64,000 bases of DNA from Ignavibacteria bacterium (GCA_036262055.1 DATAJP010000003.1:248001-312000); one strand, 5' to 3'; positions 8,128 to 16,201 are shown, counted from the first letter of the stretch. Numbers and translations are program-made. The notes: generated by a model from the letters alone, not told the origin.

Positions 8128-8916
8128 ATGAAAATTTTATTTATAATTATATTCTTATTCTCAATTCCTATCGTCTCAACAACACAGACAGAGGATAATC
8201 CCGGTTATCCCAAAAAAATTACAACAGTAATCATTGACCCCGGTCATGGAGGTAAAGACCCCGGCGCAATCAGTCCAAATGGAATAAAAGAAAAAGATTT
8301 GAATCTCCAGATAAGTTTCAAACTGAAAGAATTTTTAGAAAACAATTACCGTGATTTGAATGTCATTATGACACGGGAAGATGATAGGTTCATTGAATTG
8401 CTTGACAGAGGAAAGATTGCAAATGAGAATGACGGTAATTTATTTATAAGCATTCATTGTAATTCCAAGCTTCCGACAGAAGAAGCGAAAACAGGTTTTG
8501 AAATTTATTTATTAGACCCTGTTCGCCTTGAGAAAGCTAAAGAAATAACAATGCAGCAGAATAATTATCTCGAAGAGCTCGGATATTATCCTGAAGACAC
8601 TGTAAGCAAAAAAGTATTATCATCTCTTTTTGAATTTTCGTTTTATAAAAACGAAGAGCGCTTTGCTTCTATATTGCAAACTGAAATGCTTAAAGGAACT
8701 TCGTTAATCAGCAGGGGAATAAAACAGGAACCGTTCATTGTGCTTTATGGTGCTTCGATGCCTGCAGTATTGATTGAATGCGGTTTTTTAACAAATGAAA
8801 ATGATGAGAACTATCTTGTTTCAGAAAACGGACAGTACCAATTAGCAAGTTCCATATATAAGGCAGTAAGATATTTCAAAATGGACTATGATTTTGAAAA
8901 TAATTTCTATAAGTAA
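8128..8916 (+). CDS. N-acetylmuramoyl-L-alanine amidase (Amidase_3)
   Basis: This zinc amidase cleaves the lactyl-amide bond between MurNAc and the stem peptide in the periplasm. A signal peptide covers residues 1-18. The catalytic domain begins 'TVIIDPGHGGKDPGA' (first zinc His), then 'GIKEKDLNLQIS' (Glu ligand), 'LFISIHCNS' (second His) and near the end 'AVLIECGFLTNENDENYL' with the catalytic Glu. At 262 residues it is a minimal AmiC-like enzyme without an AMIN domain. It is likely used in cell separation or peptidoglycan turnover; RlpA is encoded close by on the opposite strand. Confidence 0.93.
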   Translation: MKILFIIIFLFSIPIVSTTQTEDNPGYPKKITTVIIDPGHGGKDPGAISPNGIKEKDLNLQISFKLKEFLENNYRDLNVIMTREDDRFIELLDRGKIANENDGNLFISIHCNSKLPTEEAKTGFEIYLLDPVRLEKAKEITMQQNNYLEELGYYPEDTVSKKVLSSLFEFSFYKNEERFASILQTEMLKGTSLISRGIKQEPFIVLYGASMPAVLIECGFLTNENDENYLVSENGQYQLASSIYKAVRYFKMDYDFENNFYK

Positions 8917-8926
8917 CAGCAAAGCT

Positions 8927-8951
8927 GTCTTTCCTGCGGAGGCAGGAATCC
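8927..8951 (+). repeat. Family A repeat, copy 3 (diverged)
   Basis: The sequence GTC-TTTCCT-N8-AGGAAT-CC keeps the palindrome through compensating changes (TTCCTGC paired with GCAGGAA). It lies 3' of the amidase gene. Confidence 0.7.
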
Positions 8952-9043
8952 ATACTCATCTCGTATTACTCTCTCACAAATCATACGATACTCTAAAGCA
9001 ATCCTCTTAGAAATTTATTTCAGGGGCAAAGTATGTTTAGAAT

Positions 9044-9069
9044 GGGATTCCCGCCTGCGCGGGAATGAC
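9044..9069 (-). repeat. Family A repeat, copy 4 (reverse orientation)
   Basis: The reverse complement reads GTC-ATTCCC-GCGCAGGC-GGGAAT-CCC. Together with the copy at 8927 it forms an inverted pair about 90 bases apart. Confidence 0.8.
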
Positions 9070-9213
9070 TTCAGCTTTTAAATGTTATAAAATTTTGGAT
9101 AAGTTTGAAAATCCAAATTAATTTGTGTCAAAAAGTTTAAGTTTTTCAATAAAGTATAATCATAAAAAATCATAACTATCAGCGTTGTTCAACTTCAAAA
9201 ACTTTTACAAAAC

Positions 9214-9242
9214 AAAAAAGCCGGCTTGTGACCGGCTTTTTT
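9214..9242. terminator. Bidirectional rho-independent terminator
   Basis: AAAAAAGCCGG, a seven-base loop, then CCGGCTTTTTT. The symmetric A/T flanks let it work on both strands. It lies 21 bases beyond the rlpA stop on the minus strand and also ends plus-strand readthrough from the amidase gene. Confidence 0.9.
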
Positions 9243-9263
9243 AAGTGTGTTTTACGATTTAAC

Positions 9264-10205
9264 TTAACTTCCTATTCTCACCAACAATGGCGCTATATCC
9301 ATCCTTACTAACTTTCTTTTATCGCTTCGTGACTGGCTTTTATATTCATAATTTCCTGCGTAAATCGTATAGTACCTTGAGTCTGCTGTAATGGTTTCTT
9401 CCATCATAATTGTCTGGAATTCATTAGACTCAAGATTTCCAATTAACTCGTATGCTTGTTCTTTGTCCGCGACTTGAGCAATTTTAAAAGTGAACCCCGA
9501 TAATGATTTAATCTTTGAAGTTACATCTAAGTAACCTACTTCGGGTTTTTGCTCCGGCGAATACGTCCCGTCGGGAAAAGTGTAAGATATCGATTTAGTA
9601 TCAACTCCTGGTGTGATAACCTTGATATTAATCTTGTTCATAGAACCGAATATTTCGTTAACTTCTAATTGAGCTAACTGTTCACTCGATTCTTGACCCT
9701 CTTGTTTTGAGTATTCGATAATAACCTGTGAATTTGCCGGAAGCATGTTTTCAAACAACGTTACCGTTGTTATTTCAGTGCCTTCTTCAGATTCCAGAGT
9801 TTCCGGGTCAATGACTTCGATTATCACGTCAGCAAGACCACCCATTCCTAATTCTTCTTTTGCCGCATGTGATAAATCAATGATTCTTCCCTTTATGTAA
9901 GGACCTCTGTCATTGATTTTTACGACAACTGATTTACCGTTTTCTTGATTTGTTACTTTAACAATTGAGCCAAAGGGCAAGGTTTTGTGTGCTGCAGTCA
10001 TATCATGTGTATTGAATCTTTCGCCGCTTGCAGTTTTTCTACCTTGGAATCCTGGTCCGTACCAGGAAGCTATCCCTGACTGGGTAAATCCTATACCATC
10101 ATTTTTGGTCTTGGCGTTTAAACTACTGTTTTTTGAGTTAATTGGATTAAATAAAAATAATGCTGTTAATATAATAACTAAAGCATTAATTTTGAGTGTC
10201 CGCAA
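9264..10205 (-). CDS. rlpA: RlpA-like septal lytic transglycosylase with C-terminal SPOR-like domain
   Basis: After an export signal comes a double-psi beta-barrel: 'GIASWYGPGFQGRKTASGE', 'THDMTAAHKTLPFG' and 'VVVKINDRGPYIKGRIIDLS'. The Glu, His and Asp used by the Pseudomonas enzyme on denuded glycan are all present. The last 75 or so residues, after 'SGFTFKIAQV', look like a SPOR peptidoglycan-binding domain. The annotated start is TTG at 10205, because AGGAG lies six bases upstream. An ATG two codons earlier would abut that AGGAG with no spacing. The encoded protein is about 313 residues. It is transcribed towards the terminator at 9214. Confidence 0.9.
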   Translation of the reverse strand: MRTLKINALVIILTALFLFNPINSKNSSLNAKTKNDGIGFTQSGIASWYGPGFQGRKTASGERFNTHDMTAAHKTLPFGSIVKVTNQENGKSVVVKINDRGPYIKGRIIDLSHAAKEELGMGGLADVIIEVIDPETLESEEGTEITTVTLFENMLPANSQVIIEYSKQEGQESSEQLAQLEVNEIFGSMNKINIKVITPGVDTKSISYTFPDGTYSPEQKPEVGYLDVTSKIKSLSGFTFKIAQVADKEQAYELIGNLESNEFQTIMMEETITADSRYYTIYAGNYEYKSQSRSDKRKLVRMDIAPLLVRIGS

Positions 10206-10211
10206 ATGCAT

Positions 10212-10216
10212 CTCCT
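10212..10216 (-). promoter_or_regulatory. Shine-Dalgarno AGGAG that favours the TTG start of rlpA
   Basis: AGGAG on the minus strand is six bases from TTG (10205-10203) but directly adjacent to ATG (10211-10209). Normal spacing supports the TTG start. Confidence 0.5.
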
Positions 10217-10441
10217 GTTTAATTTATCAAATGATTTAACAACACTTGGGTTTCAAAATATTAGCACATTATTATTTAATCCTGTGCTGAAATTTCAAAG
10301 AACGCTTATATTTCGAAAAAACTTGATTATCTGTTAAAAACGATAATTAAGATACTCAACCTAATTTTAAATTGCAAACCATTAGCCAGTCCATCCGGTC
10401 GGGCAAATCTTTCTAACCTTAATTTTATCGATTTTAATTAT

Positions 10442-10449
10442 TATATTTG
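10442..10449 (+). promoter_or_regulatory. Possible Bacteroidota-type -7 box upstream of the NRAMP-like gene
   Basis: TATATTTG fits TANNTTTG and would start a transcript about 30 bases before the TTG start. No clear TTG -33 element is visible at the expected distance, so this is only suggestive. Confidence 0.3.
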
Positions 10450-10485
10450 TCCGGTTAAAGTAAAATTTTAAGATTTAAAGGTAAC

Positions 10486-11721
10486 TTGAAGAAAATCATA
10501 GACTTATTGAAGTCAATTGGACCCGGTTTCGCAGTAGCTGCTACAGGCGTTGGTGCTGGAGATATGGTAGCTGCTACAGTTTCCGGAGGTAAATACGGGC
10601 TTATCATATTATGGGCGATTGTCTTTGGAGCGGTTCTGAAGTATGTATTGAACGAGGGTATATCCCGCTGGCAGTTTGCAACCGGCTCCACTCTTCTTGA
10701 AGGATGGATTCATCATTTACATAAATTTGTTTCATTCTACTTTATAATTTACCTTTTTCTGTGGGGATTTGTTGTGAGTGCAGCGCTTACCATTTCTTGC
10801 GGACTGGTTTTTAATACAATGTTCCCTGTTTTCTCAATCGAAGTCTGGGCGGTGATGCATTCGCTTGTTACATTAGCAATTATATTTTATAGCAAATATT
10901 CGTTCTTCGAAAAGCTGATGAAATATTTCGTTGTTCTTATGTTCATCACGCTTATATCTTGTGCAATCTGGATAAATCCTGATTGGGGTTTGACATTTAA
11001 GTCTATTTTTGTGCCTGAATTGCCCGAAGGTTCATCAAAATTCATCTTGAGCGTTATCGGTGGTGTTGGCGGAAGCGTGACGATTCTCTCATATAGTTAC
11101 TGGATACGCGAGAAAAAATGGAACAGTCAGTCTGACTATAAAAAATCAAAAGTGGATTTGTTCGCCGCTTATTTCTTCACAGGATTGTTCTGTATATCAG
11201 TTGCAATTATTGCATCGGGAATAAGTCCTGAAATGGTAACGGGTGAGAAAATCCTTGTTGCAGTTGCAGACAAGATTCAGGCAGTATCAGGCAGTTTTTT
11301 AAGATGGATATATCTTATTGGCTTTTGGGCGGCAGTTGTGACTTCACTCATTGGGGTTTTTCAGGGTGTGCCGTACATGTTTGCTGACTTTATTGATTCA
11401 TACAAAAAACATACAACCACAAGTAATATTGACTCAAAGCAGTTCAAAAAGTATTATAACTGGTTTTTATTTTATATCGCAATTCTTCCTCTTGTTTTAT
11501 TGTTTGTAAATCGACCTGTCTATATTATTTTGATATATACGGTAATCGGTGCCTTATTTATGCCGTTTCTTGCGGTTACTCTTCTTATTTTGAACAACAA
11601 AAAAACTTTGGTTCAAGGATTTCGTAATCCTATATGGATAAATATTTTTCTTATCATTTCATTATTATTATTTGGATATTTGGCATATTCGGAAATTGCA
11701 GATTATTTTAGTAAATGGTAA
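10486..11721 (+). CDS. NRAMP-superfamily transporter with non-canonical metal site
   Basis: This is an inner-membrane transporter of 411 residues with about eleven hydrophobic helices and the NRAMP opening 'IGPGFAVAATGVGAGDMVAA'. Where classical NRAMPs have DPGN in helix 1, this protein has GAGD (residues 23-26). The helix 6 MPHN motif is replaced by a 'GGSVTILSYSYW' region. The metal-selecting Met and Asp/Asn ligands are therefore absent, and Mn/Fe transport should not be assumed. Homologues with altered motifs include the NRAMP-related magnesium transporters. TTG is used as start, directly before a short amphipathic N-terminus. Confidence 0.82.
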   Translation: MKKIIDLLKSIGPGFAVAATGVGAGDMVAATVSGGKYGLIILWAIVFGAVLKYVLNEGISRWQFATGSTLLEGWIHHLHKFVSFYFIIYLFLWGFVVSAALTISCGLVFNTMFPVFSIEVWAVMHSLVTLAIIFYSKYSFFEKLMKYFVVLMFITLISCAIWINPDWGLTFKSIFVPELPEGSSKFILSVIGGVGGSVTILSYSYWIREKKWNSQSDYKKSKVDLFAAYFFTGLFCISVAIIASGISPEMVTGEKILVAVADKIQAVSGSFLRWIYLIGFWAAVVTSLIGVFQGVPYMFADFIDSYKKHTTTSNIDSKQFKKYYNWFLFYIAILPLVLLFVNRPVYIILIYTVIGALFMPFLAVTLLILNNKKTLVQGFRNPIWINIFLIISLLLFGYLAYSEIADYFSKW

Positions 11722-11760
11722 TTTCTTGTCAACCGTCAAATGTGAAACGTGAGAATTAAA

Positions 11761-11802
11761 ATTCTCTCTTGAGAGTGGTGTCACGAAGTGACGGGGTGTG
11801 TT
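11761..11802 (+). repeat. Family C repeat, copy 2
   Basis: The sequence CTCTTGAGAG-TGGTGTCACGAAGTGACGGGGTGTGTT contains two small palindromes (CTCTTGAGAG and GTCACGAAGTGAC). It lies about 40 bases before the ABM-like gene. The related copy is at 28266. Confidence 0.75.
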
Positions 11803-11841
11803 ACTTTATGAACTTTAAAACTTTTAACTTTACAAACTACA

Positions 11842-12177
11842 ATGCAACAACCATTATTAGTGCTTGCAGTTTATAAAGCAAAGCCGGGATGCGGTGAAAA
11901 GCTCACCGACCTTGTAAGCAGAAAACGAAAATATTTGCTTGAAAATAATTTTGTAACTTCACGACCAAGTGTTTTTGTGAATTCATTTAATGACCCGAAT
12001 ATATTCATGGAAATTTTTGAGTGGGTGAGCCAGAAACGCATCGATGATGCTCACAAAGATGAAGGCGTTTGGTCGTTCTGGAAAGAATTTGAGGTTCTGT
12101 GCGACGAAGTCGGAACGCATTTATCAAAGCTACCCGAGGCAAATGAAGAATTTCCAAATTTTAAAGCAATAAATTAA
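11842..12177 (+). CDS. ABM-like (dimeric alpha/beta barrel) protein
   Basis: This is a small 111-residue protein. It opens 'LLVLAVYKAKPGCGEKLTDL' and continues with 'FVNSFNDPNIFMEIFEW' and a C-terminal helix rich in Trp/Phe ('GVWSFWKEFEVLCDEVG'). This layout matches antibiotic-biosynthesis-monooxygenase and related ferredoxin-like dimers. Such proteins range from quinol monooxygenases to non-enzymatic folds, so no reaction is assigned. It is the first of four tightly spaced genes (gaps 5, 18 and 1 bases) with Nudix-like, TPR and lipoprotein products. Confidence 0.65.
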   Translation: MQQPLLVLAVYKAKPGCGEKLTDLVSRKRKYLLENNFVTSRPSVFVNSFNDPNIFMEIFEWVSQKRIDDAHKDEGVWSFWKEFEVLCDEVGTHLSKLPEANEEFPNFKAIN

Positions 12178-12182
12178 AAAAA

Positions 12183-12611
12183 ATGATACATCAAGTTAAA
12201 CTTGTCTGTGATGTTGCAGTAATCTGCAAAGAACAAACTTTGCTGGTTCGTTACAAGGATGTCAATGATTATGACCATCAGAAAGGATGGTTCATTCCCG
12301 ATGATTATATTCACGAAGTTGAGCATCCCGATGATGCCGCAATGAGAATCTTAAAGGAACAGCTTAACTACAATCCGCAAAATCCAAGCGAAATTAAATT
12401 TTGTTTTTTTGAATCATTTAAAGGCGGAGATAAGTCATGGCATCTTATATTTCATTATGCGCTGCGATTAAGTTCTATGCCTGAAACAACTCCATCGAAA
12501 AATATCGATGAGGCAAAATGGTTTGATGTTAACAACTTGCCGTCCGATAAAGAAATCGCTCATCACGGCTGGGCAAGATATACACTGCAATCTATTTTTA
12601 ATTCAAAATAA
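12183..12611 (+). CDS. Nudix-fold protein with degenerate Nudix box
   Basis: At 142 residues the protein follows the Nudix layout: an opening strand 'VCDVAVICKEQTLLVRYKD', the loop 'GWFIPDDYIHEVEHP', the helix 'DDAAMRILKEQLNYNP', then 'WHLIFHYALRL' and 'EAKWFDVNNLP'. The catalytic REUXEEXGU box reads R-I-L-K-E-Q-L-N-Y, so only one of the expected glutamates is retained. It may be a non-hydrolytic sensor or have altered chemistry. It lies five bases after the ABM-like gene. Confidence 0.75.
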   Translation: MIHQVKLVCDVAVICKEQTLLVRYKDVNDYDHQKGWFIPDDYIHEVEHPDDAAMRILKEQLNYNPQNPSEIKFCFFESFKGGDKSWHLIFHYALRLSSMPETTPSKNIDEAKWFDVNNLPSDKEIAHHGWARYTLQSIFNSK

Positions 12612-12629
12612 TTTCAAATAATATTTATT

Positions 12630-13502
12630 GTGGAAAATAATTTACCTGAAATAAATTCTCTCTGGGATTACAGTAATCCCGCGGAAACTGAAAAGAAATT
12701 TACCGCTCTTTTATCTGAAGCTGAAAAGTCCGGTGATAAGGATTATCTTGTTCAGCTTATCACACAGATTGCACGCACGCAGGGCTTGCAGATGAAATTT
12801 GATGAAGCTCATAAGACCCTTGATAAAGCTCTGAAGATGTTAGATACAGATACACAGTTAGGTGAAGTTCGTTACATGCTCGAACGCGGAAGAGTTTATA
12901 ATTCATCTAAGCATTCCGATGAAGCAAGAAAATTTTTCATTGAAGCATATCAAAAAGCAATGGAAAGGGGATTTGACAGCTATGCAGTTGATGCAGCACA
13001 TATGATGGGTATTGTTGAAAAAGGTGATGAGTCGCTTAAGTGGAATGAGATTGCAATAAAAGATGCGGAAGAATCCAAAGACGAGAAAGCAAGAAACTGG
13101 CTGGGTTCTTTATATAATAATACTGCATGGACTTATTTTGACATGAAAAATCTTGATAAGGCAATGGAGCTTCATCAAAAAAATGTGGAATGGCATTCCC
13201 AAAAAGGTTCAGTGAAAGAAACGCTTATCGCGAGATGGTCTGTAGCGCGCATTTTACGTGAAATGGGGAAGTACCAGGAAGCTCTCAATGCGCAAATGAA
13301 ACTTATGGAAGAAACTGAGGGTAAGAAGCTGAAAGAAGACGGCTATGGCTATGAAGAGATTGCTGAAAACTTATATCTTCTTGGAAGAATTGAGGAATCG
13401 AAACCGTATTTTAAAAAAGCTTATGATTTGTTAAGCAAAGATATTTGGTTAGCCGAGTATGAAAAAGACCGTCTTGACAGGTTAAATAAAATGTCACAAT
13501 AA
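12630..13502 (+). CDS. Cytoplasmic TPR-repeat protein
   Basis: No signal peptide is visible. The 290 residues are almost entirely helical repeats: 'FDEAHKTLDKALKMLDTD', 'SDEARKFFIEAYQKAMERG', 'LDKAMELHQKNVEWHSQKG', 'YQEALNAQMKLMEET' and 'IEESKPYFKKAYDLL', each of TPR length. It is probably a protein-interaction scaffold; the partner is unknown. The start is GTG. It is in operon with the Nudix-like gene upstream and a lipoprotein one base downstream. Confidence 0.8.
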   Translation: MENNLPEINSLWDYSNPAETEKKFTALLSEAEKSGDKDYLVQLITQIARTQGLQMKFDEAHKTLDKALKMLDTDTQLGEVRYMLERGRVYNSSKHSDEARKFFIEAYQKAMERGFDSYAVDAAHMMGIVEKGDESLKWNEIAIKDAEESKDEKARNWLGSLYNNTAWTYFDMKNLDKAMELHQKNVEWHSQKGSVKETLIARWSVARILREMGKYQEALNAQMKLMEETEGKKLKEDGYGYEEIAENLYLLGRIEESKPYFKKAYDLLSKDIWLAEYEKDRLDRLNKMSQ

Positions 13503-13503
13503 T

Positions 13504-14205
13504 ATGAAATGGTTTAAACTATTTTTATTAGTTCTGATTATAACAGTTATGGCGGGTTCGTGTTCTTCTGTTAATGAACTTTCCAAATATAATCTCTCAG
13601 GTACAAAGGTTTTATTCAAGACAAGAACAGGAACTGCTGCATCCCGGGTGAACATAAACTTTGAATCTTCAAAGAAAAGTAAAGAAGGAGTTTTAATTGA
13701 TATTATATATGATATAGGAGGAGGATATGTAAAAAAAGATGTTGAGGCAAAAATTCAAAGATTATTCAATCCTGACTCAATTGCCGAAAATGTTTCGGGT
13801 TCAATTGAAGAAATCCTCAGAACATATTACAATATTGTGCCGGTAGAATCACTTGATGAAAATCCGGACATAATAGTTGAAACACAAATGAATAAGTATA
13901 CTCTCAATGTTGATGACTATAATATTTATTCACACTTCTCAGGTACTTTATCAATTTTCGATAGAAAATCCGGGGCAATAGTCTGGAAAAATACCGAGGG
14001 TATAAACGAACCATTTGAGGAATGGTATGCTTACAATCCAAACGATAAAAAAATTAAAGATATAAACAGAGTTATTAACATAATTAAGTTAATGAATATG
14101 AGTGATGAAGAAATAAGAAACAGTATTGATTTATCCGCTTCAAAGATTGCTTATAACTTGTCAGATAATTTAAGAGAAGACATAGCCGATTCGAGAAAGA
14201 AATAA
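13504..14205 (+). CDS. Uncharacterised lipoprotein
   Basis: I do not recognise the family. A classical lipoprotein leader, 'MKWFKLFLLVLIITVMAGSC', has its lipobox cysteine at residue 20, and the mature protein runs to residue 233. The middle part is rich in beta-type segments ('IIVETQMNKYTLNVDDYNIY', 'SHFSGTLSIFDRKSGAIVW'), reminiscent of LptE- or LpoB-like periplasmic folds, but no motif confirms that. It follows the TPR gene after one base. A second, broken leader of very similar sequence lies just downstream (14239-14307). Confidence 0.75.
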   Translation: MKWFKLFLLVLIITVMAGSCSSVNELSKYNLSGTKVLFKTRTGTAASRVNINFESSKKSKEGVLIDIIYDIGGGYVKKDVEAKIQRLFNPDSIAENVSGSIEEILRTYYNIVPVESLDENPDIIVETQMNKYTLNVDDYNIYSHFSGTLSIFDRKSGAIVWKNTEGINEPFEEWYAYNPNDKKIKDINRVINIIKLMNMSDEEIRNSIDLSASKIAYNLSDNLREDIADSRKK

Positions 14206-14212
14206 AACCGAA

Positions 14213-14236
14213 GTCATCCCCGCGAAGGCGGGATTC
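14213..14236 (+). repeat. Family A repeat, copy 5 (shortened)
   Basis: The sequence is GTC-ATCCCC-GCGAAGGC-GGGATTC. It ends two bases before the ATG of the broken lipoprotein leader. Confidence 0.75.
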
Positions 14237-14238
14237 TG

Positions 14239-14307
14239 ATGAAAAATATGACCTGGATAAAACTCTTCGTATTAATAATAACCATCGCCTTAATGGCAGG
14301 TTTGTAA
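14239..14307 (+). pseudogene. Remnant of a lipoprotein gene: leader only, frameshifted at the lipobox
   Basis: An ATG opens a 22-codon frame, MKNMTWIKLFVLIITIALMA followed by Gly-Leu-stop. It is a perfect lipoprotein leader and resembles the leader of the gene that ends at 14205. If one T in the run at the break is removed, the frame reads '...LMAGCKNTELF', restoring a lipobox cysteine, and then ends 15 codons later inside the convergent reductase gene. A decayed paralogue is the simplest reading; a real 22-residue peptide is less likely. Confidence 0.5.
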
Positions 14308-14321
14308 AAATACAGAACTTT

Positions 14322-14936
14322 TCATGAACCGTCCACGTTTCCTGTCTTGATTTCTTTGCCTGGTTCGTAAGTGGCAACTATCACACCGCTTGTAGAAATA
14401 ACAGAATCAACAAGTTTGAATCCTTCAGCTTGAACACTGTTTTCAAATAAACGCTTACCCTTTCCAAGAATAACCGGAAAAATCCAAATATGCATAACAT
14501 CTATTAGGTGATTTGCTAATAGAGTTTGAACAAGATTCCCGCTGCCGTATACCCATAAATCTTTGCCATCTTCTTCTTTGAGTTTTTTTATTTGCTTTAA
14601 TACATCACCGGTGATAAGCGAAGAATTATTCCATGAAAGGTTTATGTTCTTATGAGATACAACCCATTTTCTTGTGCTATTGAAAGGCGTTGCTACAAAT
14701 TCAGTGGTCGTATCATTCGGCCAATATTTAACAAAAATATCATATGTTCGTCTGCCAAGGAGCAGTTCAAAAGGTATCGCCATAAATTCATGCAGAATTT
14801 TGTCCAGCACATCATCCATATAATTGAAAGTCCATCCGCCGTAAGCAAAATCGCCCGTCCTATCTTCATCGGGACCGCCCGGCGCTTGCATTACGCTGTC
14901 TAAGGTTACGAATGTATGAGTGATTATTTTTCTCAT
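14322..14936 (-). CDS. RibD C-terminal-domain (dihydrofolate reductase-like) protein
   Basis: This is a 204-residue NADPH-binding fold of the DHFR/RibD superfamily. It opens 'IITHTFVTLDSVMQAPGG', followed by 'LLLGRRTYDIFVKYWPND' and 'KQIKKLKEEDGKDLWVYGSG', and closes with 'HIWIFPVILGKGKRLFENS'. These stand-alone proteins are annotated as dihydrofolate reductase family members, but their substrates are mostly unknown. There are no riboflavin genes beside it. It is convergent with the lipoprotein remnant and 13 bases downstream of the GNAT-like gene stop. Confidence 0.85.
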   Translation of the reverse strand: MRKIITHTFVTLDSVMQAPGGPDEDRTGDFAYGGWTFNYMDDVLDKILHEFMAIPFELLLGRRTYDIFVKYWPNDTTTEFVATPFNSTRKWVVSHKNINLSWNNSSLITGDVLKQIKKLKEEDGKDLWVYGSGNLVQTLLANHLIDVMHIWIFPVILGKGKRLFENSVQAEGFKLVDSVISTSGVIVATYEPGKEIKTGNVDGS

Positions 14937-14949
14937 TTAAATACAAGTA

Positions 14950-16080
14950 TTATAAACTCTTGTCGTAAATTCTATAAGTCTTATAAATTTCCGCACCGAG
15001 ATTCACTGCTGACTGCACCATTGGCATATTATCTTCAAGCACCCATGATATTTCAGCACCGGTTACATTTTTTTTATTCCCCATCACAATTGTATCACGA
15101 TAAAAAATTGCATCGATTCCTTTTTTCTGATATTCTTTTATCACACCCATAATAATAACTCTTACGCGGTTAATTTTTTTCTTCGCTGCAAGAAACTTAA
15201 AAATTCCGAAGGGGAACAGCTTGCCGTTAATTCCTTTTGTTGCTTGATTTAAGTCGGGAAGAACAAGTGTGAAACCGACAGGCTTGCCGTTTATTTCAGC
15301 AAACTCTACATAATCAGGGTCAACTGCGAGCTTCATGTTTGCTGCAACAAAATTGAACTCAGCTTCGGTCATCGGAACAAAGCCCCAGTTAGCGCTCCAA
15401 GCATTATTGTAAACTTCACGAACCTTCTGAACTTCATTCTTAAAGTCTTTCATGTTCACATTTCGGATTTTAATATTTTCTTTCTTAATAATCATATTAG
15501 CAACACGGTCGAGCTTTGCCATCATCTTTTCATTCTTGATTACATCCTTGCTTATCCAGAATGCATATAAATCCTTTGCCTTATGAAAGCCGAAATCTTC
15601 TAAAAGCTTGATATAATATTCAAAGTTATACGGCATCAATAAAACATTGCTCTGGTCAAATGCATTTATCAACAAACCGCATTCATCATTCATTGAAGGA
15701 TTAACCGGTCCGCGCATAACATCTTTACCTTGCTCCTTCAGCCATTTAGATGCTTCATCGAAAAGCATCCTTGAAACCTGAACGTCGTTTATACATTCAA
15801 AGAATCCAAAGAACCCGACTTTATCATTATAAAATTTATTATGTGATTCATTCGTAATTGCGGCAATTCTTCCGGCAATCTCCCCATCTTTGTAAGCAAG
15901 CCACATTGCAATTTTTGCATGCTGATAAAAAGGATTTTTAACAGTATCGAGATTGTTCTTAACATCAAACCTTAAAGGTGGAACCCAATAATCGTTTCCT
16001 CTGTAAAGTTGATATGGAAAATCGATAAACTTTTTTTTGTATGCGTCGTCTTCGACTTTTTTGAGATATAGTTCTGACAT
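14950..16080 (-). CDS. GNAT-fold acyltransferase-like protein (YghO-type)
   Basis: This 376-residue protein belongs to a widespread family with a divergent N-acetyltransferase fold. Marker segments are 'FIDFPYQLYRGNDYWVPPL', 'MWLAYKDGEIAGRIAAITN', 'MRGPVNPSMNDECGLLIN' and, in the C-terminal half, 'GKPVGFTLVLPDLNQATKG' and 'VRVIIMGVIKEYQKKGIDAI'. The last of these resembles a GNAT acetyl-CoA pyrophosphate loop. Members are annotated as hypothetical or GNAT proteins and no substrate is established. No signal peptide is visible. Confidence 0.75.
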   Translation of the reverse strand: MSELYLKKVEDDAYKKKFIDFPYQLYRGNDYWVPPLRFDVKNNLDTVKNPFYQHAKIAMWLAYKDGEIAGRIAAITNESHNKFYNDKVGFFGFFECINDVQVSRMLFDEASKWLKEQGKDVMRGPVNPSMNDECGLLINAFDQSNVLLMPYNFEYYIKLLEDFGFHKAKDLYAFWISKDVIKNEKMMAKLDRVANMIIKKENIKIRNVNMKDFKNEVQKVREVYNNAWSANWGFVPMTEAEFNFVAANMKLAVDPDYVEFAEINGKPVGFTLVLPDLNQATKGINGKLFPFGIFKFLAAKKKINRVRVIIMGVIKEYQKKGIDAIFYRDTIVMGNKKNVTGAEISWVLEDNMPMVQSAVNLGAEIYKTYRIYDKSL

Positions 16081-16099
16081 GATGTTTAATTAAAATTTT

Positions 16100-16189
16100 T
16101 GTCATTCTGTCCAAAGGACTCCTGTGGAGAGCAAAGCGAAGAATCCCAGTGTCAAGGGATTCTTTGTTGTTTCACTCCTCGAAATGACA
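16100..16189. repeat. Family B inverted repeat, copy 2
   Basis: It begins TGTCATTCTG and ends AAATGACA. The arms meet at GAATCCC...GGGATTC, giving a roughly 90-base imperfect hairpin between the aquaporin and GNAT-like genes. Copies at 26785 and 43704 share GAAGAATCCC and the TGTCATTCTG end. Confidence 0.75.
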
Positions 16190-16201
16190 TTGAACAAAAA
16201 T

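Larger units (their letters stand above)
8917..9213. other. Gene-free spacer with an inverted pair of family A repeats
   Basis: I see no coding frame or RNA gene in this spacer between the convergent amidase and rlpA genes. It contains two family A repeats in opposite orientation (8927-8951 and 9044-9069) bracketing about 90 bases of unremarkable AT-rich sequence. A terminator follows. Confidence 0.7.

Noticed and set aside
10212-10485. Possible structured RNA upstream of the NRAMP-like gene
   Set aside because: Only a short GC-richer patch (around 10385-10405) is present. No recognisable riboswitch core or terminator was found.
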